A DNA stretch of 64,000 nucleotides from contig JAZGTN010000061.1 in assembly GCA_037783415.1 (NCBI GenBank), positions 682,001 through 746,000 on the forward strand. The letters are read 5' to 3'. This document shows, in pieces, positions 1 through 7,304 of this stretch. Position numbers and translations under genes: made by a program. The notes beneath the pieces are model-generated. The model worked only from the letters and a program-made list of their open reading frames with translations. It had not been told where the DNA came from and ran no database searches. Each line of letters begins with the position of its first letter. Positions within the stretch are counted from its first letter, which is position 1. Source of the stretch: Leptasterias polaris (taxonomy: Eukaryota > Echinodermata > Asteroidea > Forcipulatida > Asteriidae).

Positions 1-167
1 TGAGCGGGGCCAGTGATTTTCTGGAGCCGTGGCTGGTCGTTGGTTGTGCCTGAATGTCTGTCTTTGTTCACTCTTGAACAGTCCATCCATTCGCTTTTGT
101 AGTCTATCCACTGCTTCTCTCAACATTTCGACTTCGTTCTTCGGCTGCTTGTGGATTTCTTCTTGCT
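1..167 (-). pseudogene. Continuation of retroelement gag in the -1 frame
   Basis: Immediately beyond the stop of the gag frame (168-965) the minus strand stays open in the -1 frame to the window edge. It encodes a charged, helical-looking stretch (motifs such as EVEMLREAVDRLQKRMD) that reads like the C-terminal part of a gag protein. The stop of the upstream frame and an ATG of this frame overlap as ATGA near position 165. This may be a frameshift mutation, a programmed -1 shift (there is a CAAAAGG run about 25 bases upstream) or stop-restart coupling. The rest of gag and any pol would lie outside the window to the left. Confidence 0.5.
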
Positions 168-965
168 TCATTTGGAAGCTAGTAGCCTTTTGAGGGCGTT
201 TGGTATAGCCTTCTTTCTATCTAACTTCTCTTCTAGCTGAAACTCGGTTGTTCTCACTTCACGAAGTAGCTCCATGAATATCGGTGGACCATCTGGTCTT
301 GTCTTCAGTTGAAGCAGGTTTAAGAGAGGATCATTAAATAAACAACCTCTCTGGAATTGGTTGCAGAGTACCTTGTCAATCTGGTCTTCCTCAATTCCGT
401 CCTTTTCAGCTACTTGAGTTAGAAGTGTGTGGATCCTGATTAAATAAGCTGAGGCTTGTTCATCTTCTTTTTGATATGAGCAACGGAAGGACGTCAAAAG
501 CTCATCACCGTCAGCGGTAGAACCATAAGCCCTGGTCAAACAATTCAAATATTGCTCTGCGGAACCATCTCCAACTGCCCACACAATATTGAGTGCGGGG
601 GGTACCAAGGATTCGGTTATTCTGCTTCTCTTTTCTACGTCTGATATGGTGTCATCTTTAACGAGCTGCCTGACAAGACGTCGCCAATTATCAAAGTCGA
701 GTTCTCCAGGAGGTGTAGGTGTTCTTCCGGAAAATATCCTCAGTCGCCGGTATGATCGATTCGAGCTCTTGTCTACGACGTGGATAACCTTAGGTTCAGA
801 AGAAGAACTTGTACTGGTACCGGTAGCATCTCCACCTGTGCTAGTATCGACGGACTTTAGATCATCCAATGTCTTCCCATGCGCAGACAAAAATTCTTTG
901 AGCGCTTCACTAAAATCAGATTCACTGGCCATTTTGCAGATCGCAAATTGTTTTGTTTTGAACAA
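168..965 (-). CDS. Ty3/gypsy-type gag, PNMA-like capsid protein
   Basis: The 265-codon frame has a variable Ser/Thr-rich N-terminus and then a block typical of paraneoplastic Ma antigen (PNMA)-like and Ty3/gypsy gag capsids: RRLRIFSGRTPTPPGELDF, W, then helical segments around ITESLVPPALNIVWA and AYGSTADGDELL (about residues 75-235). Gag forms the particle that packages retroelement RNA. The start is the ATG at 963-965; a second in-frame ATG lies 11 codons later. No protease, reverse transcriptase or integrase is visible because the downstream side is cut by the window edge. A domesticated PNMA-like host gene is the alternative, but the neighbouring repeat debris favours a retroelement remnant. 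Confidence 0.7.
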   Translation of the reverse strand: MFKTKQFAICKMASESDFSEALKEFLSAHGKTLDDLKSVDTSTGGDATGTSTSSSSEPKVIHVVDKSSNRSYRRLRIFSGRTPTPPGELDFDNWRRLVRQLVKDDTISDVEKRSRITESLVPPALNIVWAVGDGSAEQYLNCLTRAYGSTADGDELLTSFRCSYQKEDEQASAYLIRIHTLLTQVAEKDGIEEDQIDKVLCNQFQRGCLFNDPLLNLLQLKTRPDGPPIFMELLREVRTTEFQLEEKLDRKKAIPNALKRLLASK

Positions 966-1673
966 CTGAACCTACACCAAATCGATAAAAATGCTTAATT
1001 TTCAAGAGAGATGCAGTGTATAAGTCTTTATATTTATCTATCTAGTTATAAAATAACATAAATAGACATCAATGCAATATTATCATCAATTTAAATATAT
1101 ATAACGCTATCAATCAGTTCTGACAAACAAATCGAATAATAGAGCGTGATGATGAATAATCAACACAACATTGAAGAGAAAACAAGAATGGAATGTAATG
1201 CATACATGAAAATAACTCCGTAATTAAGCTTCCCTAAAAATAGAGTAGATATCGGCAATAACAAAGGTCAATTTTACTAATTTAAATATCTCCGGGTGGT
1301 GCCTCCATTTTGTCACAGGTCTTTCTAACTTTTGGCTAAGTAATTTTGAAGGACCTGGTCGGTTCGTCTATTAGTAAAAAAATAAAGATCAGACAGAGAT
1401 AGGCCTATATATGCATTGCTTCTTCTTATATTATTATTCAAATCAATCATCAAAACATATACAATGATTTACAATAATGTTGTGATTTAAGTACAATCGG
1501 CTTGTGTAATTAATTATGAGAAATAGGCTTCGATGAGCAGAGCTTCAAGGATATTCTCAGAGGTTGGTGTATCATCAGCACAAAGGGATGGAAAGCGTCA
1601 GAGGTTGTTATCATCAAAACAATGGGATGGAAATTGCGAAGAGGCGGACCGGGCCGGCTCCCCAAAGCGTGAT
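966..1673. other. Non-coding, AT-rich; possible 5' leader/LTR of the gag element
   Basis: No coding signal is seen. Its position upstream of minus-strand gag means it should contain the primer-binding site and 5' LTR if the element is complete. I could not find a convincing TG...CA pair or a primer-binding site, so no boundaries are given. Confidence 0.3.
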
Positions 1674-1781
1674 CTGTAAGGGACAGGGTAGATCAACGAG
1701 AGGTGATATACAATTATAAGAAAGAACACCGGAGAGTAATTGTTTCGATGTGATCACCTCTAGATCATTAACGCTTCTAAT
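1674..1781 (+). repeat. 108-bp direct repeat, copy 1
   Basis: It starts CTGTAAGGGACAGGGTAG and ends TTAACGCTTCTAAT. It recurs 384 bases downstream (2058-2167) with a 2-base AT insertion as the only difference seen. It includes TGTTTCGATGTGATCACCTC. It may be part of a duplicated LTR or internal region of the adjacent retroelement. Confidence 0.85.
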
Positions 1782-2057
1782 CATTGCAACAACAAAAATG
1801 ATCGACGTTACTTAAGTAAACAGCAATGAAGTAATTTTTATATAAACAACAATTTACTTTACGAAAATGTATAATGGAAAGAATTTCAATCTCACACATT
1901 CTTCAAAAAGTCAACAAATCTTTCTAACGTCAAATAAACTTAGGATTTATTTAACATAAAACGGAGTGGGATATTTCCTCTAAAATTATCGTCAATATAT
2001 TAAATAATACAATCATCGTTTATACAATTCATTAAGATAACAAAGTAAGAAGCCTAC

Positions 2058-2167
2058 CTGTAAGGGACAGGGTAGATCAACGAGAGGTGATATACAATTA
2101 TAAGAAAGAACACCGGAGAGTAATATTGTTTCGATGTGATCACCTCTAGATCATTAACGCTTCTAAT
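2058..2167 (+). repeat. 110-bp direct repeat, copy 2
   Basis: This is the second copy of the 1674-1781 sequence, with an extra AT after GGAGAGTAAT. The 276 bases between the copies are AT-rich and show no gene. Confidence 0.85.
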
Positions 2168-2309
2168 TATAAAGAACAAGAAAGTAAAATAAAAACAACA
2201 ATTTGCGCGCTGCGATAATCGCGTGCTGAAGAGCGCACGGGCGCAACGCACACAGAGGACGACTGCAATGCGACAGGGTCCGACATTAGTATTAGCAATG
2301 GTTGCTGAA

Positions 2310-2361
2310 GGAGTTTATTAGTGTGGTGCATGCACACCCACGGAGTGCATGCAGTGCACCC
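2310..2361 (-). repeat. Inverted partial terminus related to the 480-bp repeat
   Basis: TTTATTAGTGTGGTGCATGC at about 2316 is close to the reverse complement of the 480-bp repeat's left end (GTGCACCACACTAAATAA). It is followed by further GTGCA-type motifs and ends GTGCACCC directly before the GTAA at 2362. This looks like the end of a second, related element abutting head to head. Confidence 0.6.
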
Positions 2362-2365
2362 GTAA

Positions 2366-2845
2366 GGGTGCACCACACTAAATAAGCCAGAATTAATGCG
2401 CCAAGCTACTTATCATAATTTGTAAACCCACAACTTATTTTTAATTATAACGTTTTGGGGGTCATGCAATTAATAGATTGTGTAAATATAAAAATCTATC
2501 ACAACCTGGGGGTTCTGTGCTTCAACTTTTGAGGAGACTTGATAAATTTAGGCGTTAAAGTTGGCCCTATTTGACCGGGGAAGTGGAGAAGTGCTTCACG
2601 AAAACTGGCAGCAAGTCGGTTTTGGAAAAAAAAAAAAAATCGTGTTTTTTTCTTCTGGGGTAGTTAGCAAAAATTCCAAACGGCTGACCTGCCAAAAATT
2701 GAAAAGAATTCTGAAGTTTAGTTGTCCGGAAATATGTCTGATTGGTTTTCAAGAGGCTGAGAGACTTACACGATTTTTTGAGTATTTTTGAATAATTATC
2801 ATTTAGCATTGGTTCCTATGGGAGATCATTTAGAGGGGTGCGCCC
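2366..2845 (+). repeat. 480-bp terminal direct repeat, left copy (MITE-like)
   Basis: It is bounded by GGGTGCACC... and ...GGTGCGCCC, which are imperfect inverted repeats of each other. The interior is AT-rich with an A14 run. By reading, it has the same sequence and length as the right copy (constant offset of 4115), implying a recent duplication or recombination. The 76- and 80-codon frames in it are incidental. Confidence 0.9.
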
Positions 2846-3435
2846 TATATATACAACATGGTGGCGCCCTTGCAGCCATTTTTGTTGGGATTTAAACATG
2901 TCTGCCGTTTGTTTACAATTGCAGGCGTGACAGAAATGAGTTGTTTGAGACTTCTTTCGTCAGTTATCGCCGTTTTTTTTTATTGTTCGTGAAAACATCA
3001 CTCCTCTGGCTGCAAACAGTAATTATAATAAAATATAGATAGCAATAACATTGTCACTTGTTAACAGAATAATTCAACGTTTTCAAAGAGTGGCTTGCTC
3101 TTTTTTTAGGCATCCTATTCCTACACACTTAACAGTCAGTATACAGTGTGTAAGACGGGACAAACTACGATCGACGGTACGACTATCGTGTATGACTATT
3201 TGATGAGACTGTGATGGTAAGTCACTTTCAAGAAAATCATGGGTCAACAGCGGCTGGTTGCTTCCTCAATTAGGAAGAAATAAACATGTTGTAAACATCA
3301 TCATCATTCATACAATACATGGCATGGTTGGTATTAACTAATAACTGAACAAGAAGAGTGGGGGAGGTGTAAACATTGCATTATTATGAATGTCAAGTTT
3401 CCGGAAAAGTCAAGTGATTCAATTAGAGTTACACT

Positions 3436-5565
3436 CTATCGGTTTTTCCATTTTGAGAACATTCTGCTGTAATTGTGCTCCTTGTGAATCTTTGGCCCCT
3501 CATAGTTATACGATGAGTTAGTGTCCTGTGACTTTGGATTTAGTTGGCCAGGTTGATACAAATTTTTTTTAGCATAGTAAGTGTGATATCGTTCAGCTCG
3601 ACACTGTGCTCGTCGCTTTTTGTAGATCTTTCCCATAACACGTTTTTTGTGATATTGTTGTTTTTTGTCCATTGCATCGAGGGCTTTTGCAGCGGGTGAT
3701 CCAGCAGTAATGGGGCAATGAGTTGCCTCACACTTTTTGATAATAGAGTTTGCATGTTGGTTGTTCACCAGATGGATGGCGCTGTGATCTCTTGAAGCTC
3801 CGTTCCTTGAAAAGGTTAGTGTTCCTTTTGGATTTGTCATGGCGTAGGCATGATTCATGGATTCAGACTTCTGGGAACTTGTTCTGTACTTGGTTCTCTC
3901 TATCGCTTCGTCTCCTATGCGTTTTTCCAAAATTGTTTTAAAGATTTCCTCATCTTTAGATGTTAAAATAAATCTGCCGCGGACATAGCGAGAGAGGTAT
4001 GGGTACTTGTATTTACCGTTGCAAACATGAGAATTTTGTTTGCATTTCTCATGGTCTCCCATGTAGCAGTTCGGAATTGCATCAATCGCCTTTGCAGCCA
4101 GTCTTTTCATGCTTGCTGTGTCATTTCCGCATTTAATGGAAATATGGTGTGCCTCAGCCTGTGCTCTGTGACTCACGTCATCAGCAAATCGGTCCTGTAC
4201 TCTGTTTCGGTCTCTTGCACTGTTCCCAGGGAACATGTCACTGCTAAAGTTTGCTCGGCTGACTGCCGCACAAAGCGAGCGGTTCAAGTGGGATGGGTCC
4301 AGCAGACTTTCCATTTCCTTTCCCGTTCTTCTTCTCATGACAGAATTCATTCCTTTTGCTAGACAGCCGTCAGCGTCTGTTGTTATTCTATCCACAAGAA
4401 CTGGTTCCGTGCACTCCAAAAGTTTAGTCGCACATCGAACACCCCCTTCTCTCTCATCTCCCATATTGAAATGCGCTGGACGAGTAGCTGTGCACTTGTC
4501 GCCGTGCTTAGCGGATGTGCATTGTTGACCGAATGATGATGGTGACATTTCACCACTTTTACAAAGCTTGTTTTCTTGATGGTACATTATAACAAACTTT
4601 GAAGTAGTTGCGTTCTCGCACACGGTGTCTCTTGTCTGTGTTGCAGGAACAAATGGGTTTTTTTTCCTACAGTTGCGCAGGGGATTATTATACTGCCTGT
4701 CCATTTCAACTGCAATTGGACTTTCTCGTTCAAAGCCTTGGAGCTCACGGATGTCTTTCACTAGTTTCCTCTTGTCTGCCATGTCTCTGATATTTTCATT
4801 TTTGATAATTTCACCACATTTGTTCAAAATTTTTTGCAGCCCACTAGCTGTGTCCATTGATGTCAAGAGCCTCCTCGCACCTGCGGTTGCAATGCCAGTG
4901 TTCTGCAGGCCAACTTGGAAAGACATGTTTGGGGTTGCAGTGCGTCGTCCCCGCTTCCTACCCTCGTTAGCTATCTCACTGTAAAGTTTTGTCTTTTGTG
5001 TTTTAAAACCACACTTTTTGCAGGACATTACCTCTGAGACGGCTAAACCTCTACGCTCTTCTGCCTCAGCCAATAGTTTAGGTTGACCATCACACTTAGG
5101 ATGTGTTTGTTGATGATCAAGTACAGCTTGTGCACCCAGCTCTAGAGCTGAGTTGATGTCTACAAAACGATAACCTCCTCCTTGGTGATCAGTTCCTCTC
5201 TTGGGCAGTGGCTGGCCACATTTGTTGGCTATTGGGATCACTCCCTTGAGCTGGATCTTGTCAACTGGAGCCATTTCTACAACTTTTGGGCGAAGGAGCA
5301 TCACATTTCTGCGGTTGTCTTGTTCCATCTGTGCTGCAATGTGGCAGAAATCTCCTCGCTCTGTATTTGGGGCGGCTAAACTCAACTGCTGATGGGTTGG
5401 CCTGACATACCGTGGTGTAGGTATACTTTGAGTTTCACTGCCTTTGTCTTGTAGTGAATTAAATTTATTTTTCGGCTTGAACCAAGTTTTTTGCATCTTG
5501 AAAATGCCGCGTCTAGCTCTACCCATTTTTATGGCAATGGATTTGTTACAAACATTGAATGGCAT
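3436..5565 (-). CDS. Mutator-like transposase, intact 709-codon frame
   Basis: One uninterrupted frame. The N-terminal third is basic and has a Cys pair (CKKCGF, about residue 180) that may belong to a zinc-binding unit. The C-terminal half resembles the Mutator-like transposase proteins common in marine invertebrate genomes: an Asp-rich segment (TTDADGCLAKGMNSVM), a RFADDVSHRAQAE motif with following Cys/His residues (CYMGDHEKCKQNSHVC), and a C-terminal block TSSQKSESMNHAYAM...NPKGTLTFSRN. Such enzymes cut and rejoin element ends in the nucleus. No stop or frameshift breaks the frame, so it may be active or recently so. Which ends it acts on is unclear: classical Mutator elements make 8-9-bp duplications, whereas the junctions here are 4 bp. 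A highly basic tail (QYHKKRVMGKIYKKRRAQCR) is present. Confidence 0.75.
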   Translation of the reverse strand: MPFNVCNKSIAIKMGRARRGIFKMQKTWFKPKNKFNSLQDKGSETQSIPTPRYVRPTHQQLSLAAPNTERGDFCHIAAQMEQDNRRNVMLLRPKVVEMAPVDKIQLKGVIPIANKCGQPLPKRGTDHQGGGYRFVDINSALELGAQAVLDHQQTHPKCDGQPKLLAEAEERRGLAVSEVMSCKKCGFKTQKTKLYSEIANEGRKRGRRTATPNMSFQVGLQNTGIATAGARRLLTSMDTASGLQKILNKCGEIIKNENIRDMADKRKLVKDIRELQGFERESPIAVEMDRQYNNPLRNCRKKNPFVPATQTRDTVCENATTSKFVIMYHQENKLCKSGEMSPSSFGQQCTSAKHGDKCTATRPAHFNMGDEREGGVRCATKLLECTEPVLVDRITTDADGCLAKGMNSVMRRRTGKEMESLLDPSHLNRSLCAAVSRANFSSDMFPGNSARDRNRVQDRFADDVSHRAQAEAHHISIKCGNDTASMKRLAAKAIDAIPNCYMGDHEKCKQNSHVCNGKYKYPYLSRYVRGRFILTSKDEEIFKTILEKRIGDEAIERTKYRTSSQKSESMNHAYAMTNPKGTLTFSRNGASRDHSAIHLVNNQHANSIIKKCEATHCPITAGSPAAKALDAMDKKQQYHKKRVMGKIYKKRRAQCRAERYHTYYAKKNLYQPGQLNPKSQDTNSSYNYEGPKIHKEHNYSRMFSKWKNR

Positions 5566-5696
5566 CCATCATAAGTGATCTCACATTAGTTGTGGTCTAA
5601 AGCAAAAATACTTTTAGAGTTCTCCCGATGCACAAGCTAGCGTATCAGGGCCGACACTACGCTGAACGCACAAATTTCGGCCGATATGCCAAAATA

Positions 5697-5727
<31 letters not shown>

Positions 5728-6476
5728 CAATTTCAGATAAATTTCACAAAAATTCATCAAGATAAAACCATTGCCAATGCTCCATATTGGACAGTAGGAC
5801 CTGTGAAAAGGCCCCCATCCCAGGGGAATTGTCTAAGATAATAGCCATCTGTTTCTGGATAGAGTTATAACTTGTCCCCATCAACCAGAAACAATCATAA
5901 TGGTTTGGCCTTTTTCAACATGCCCCGCCCACGCCCCGCCCACCCTTTCCCCTTTTACCCCGTTCCAGAGGTAGAATAAAATTTGAAAGGGCAGTTAAAT
6001 GTACAAAAAGTGACCTATGTGTTTTCTAAATTTTATAAAGCTCCCCATTTTAGACTAATATGAATGCATGGTTAGAAAAATTTAAGGGAAAGCAAAATGT
6101 GCCCCCCCCCCCCCCCCCCCCCGGCCAGCCCCCTTCCATTTTTACAGCTTGTTCATGCCAATTAACCCCTTCTTAATGATTAATTAAATAACTTGTAAGG
6201 TTTTTATGATCCTGTGATAAAAAAGAGACATGTTAATAACTTTTTGAGTGAGGACTTGGATATAACTTCTGACTTGTCCTTAGAATGTACACAGTGTGTC
6301 GTGCAGGTTTTTCTTCTCGCATTGCTTAGAGTACATGTAAATGCTCCAACATGTTGGACCTTGTTGTAGACGAACGCAATAACATTTCACTTTTTTTTTC
6401 CCAGATATCAAGTCAGTGACTTATTCTCAACAATTTAAGCATAATTTTTTAACCATAAAGAATAATTAAGTGCCCT
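5566..6476. other. Non-coding part of the composite element
   Basis: Upstream side of the transposase on its strand. It contains an (AT)n run at about 5692-5720, a C-rich block at about 5930-5970 and a C22-type homopolymer at about 6101-6122. No second gene is visible. Confidence 0.6.
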
Positions 6477-6480
6477 TATA

Positions 6481-6960
6481 GGGTGCACCACACTAAATAA
6501 GCCAGAATTAATGCGCCAAGCTACTTATCATAATTTGTAAACCCACAACTTATTTTTAATTATAACGTTTTGGGGGTCATGCAATTAATAGATTGTGTAA
6601 ATATAAAAATCTATCACAACCTGGGGGTTCTGTGCTTCAACTTTTGAGGAGACTTGATAAATTTAGGCGTTAAAGTTGGCCCTATTTGACCGGGGAAGTG
6701 GAGAAGTGCTTCACGAAAACTGGCAGCAAGTCGGTTTTGGAAAAAAAAAAAAAATCGTGTTTTTTTCTTCTGGGGTAGTTAGCAAAAATTCCAAACGGCT
6801 GACCTGCCAAAAATTGAAAAGAATTCTGAAGTTTAGTTGTCCGGAAATATGTCTGATTGGTTTTCAAGAGGCTGAGAGACTTACACGATTTTTTGAGTAT
6901 TTTTGAATAATTATCATTTAGCATTGGTTCCTATGGGAGATCATTTAGAGGGGTGCGCCC
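6481..6960 (+). repeat. 480-bp terminal direct repeat, right copy
   Basis: Same sequence as 2366-2845 by eye. It is preceded by TATA (6477-6480) and followed by GTAA (6961-6964). Its right end lies 200 bases before the WDR36 start codon. Confidence 0.9.
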
Positions 6961-7160
6961 GTAAGTTTTAAGTTTAGTATTCCGCCCTCAATATCTCAAA
7001 TACGATCAGTTTTTATTTAGTCAGATACCTTGTAACCTTTTGTAACCCTACATTTACTCGCTAAGACGTCAAGGTAACATACCCATACAACATGTGCGTT
7101 TGATCGGTACATCAGCCAACTTATGAACTGCAATAATTTTCTCTGCAAAAGTTGTTGAAA
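6961..7160 (+). promoter_or_regulatory. Residual 5' flank / 5' UTR of WDR36
   Basis: Only these 200 bases separate the composite element from the WDR36 ATG, so the core promoter and 5' UTR must lie here, within the element, or beyond it. No TATA box or initiator is convincing. The placement is inferred from the gene start only. Confidence 0.4.
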
Positions 7161-7304
7161 ATGCCTGAAGGGAGCCAGATATTTGTTGGCTTTCGAGCTT
7201 TAGGCTTCCACTGTAACCATGTTCCGCTAGCACTCCGTTATAACCAGAGACACAAGGATCATTATGTTGTTACGGCGGTGGGAAAGGCGTTCCATACATA
7301 CAAC
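7161..7304 (+). CDS. WDR36: WDR36 exon 1 (N-terminus)
   Basis: It encodes 48 residues including IFVGFRALGF, CNHVPLALRYN and VTAVGKAFHTYN, which match the start of the first propeller of WDR36 (human: ALGLFSNDIPHVVRF, TCVGKSFHTYD). The ATG at 7161 is the first in frame. The exon ends at AAC|GTGAGT, phase 0. It is separated from exon 2 by 4.6 kb. Confidence 0.9.

Larger units (their letters stand above)
2362..6964. mobile_element. Composite element: 480-bp repeat, transposase segment, 480-bp repeat
   Basis: Two direct 480-bp repeats (2366-2845 and 6481-6960) flank 3635 bases that include a Mutator-like transposase gene. The outer edges carry GTAA on both sides (2362-2365 and 6961-6964). The inner edges carry TATA on both sides (2846-2849 and 6477-6480). 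Each repeat has imperfect inverted termini, GGGTGCACCACACTAAAT against GGGCGCACCCCTCTAAAT, 15 of 18 matching, so each repeat alone looks like a MITE with a 4-bp target duplication. The paired junctions suggest a circular molecule carrying TATA-repeat-TATA recombined with a resident GTAA-repeat-GTAA. A composite transposon or LTR-like element is the alternative. Confidence 0.75.

Noticed and set aside
2561..2791. 76-codon frame repeated identically at 6676-6906 and an 80-codon frame on the other strand
   Set aside because: They lie in the two 480-bp repeats, cover a poly-A run and have no domain or homologous pattern; the identity comes from repeat duplication.
2362..6964. LTR retrotransposon with 480-bp LTRs
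   Set aside because: The repeats start GGG and end CCC rather than TG...CA, have inverted termini of their own, and the middle codes a DNA transposase, not pol.
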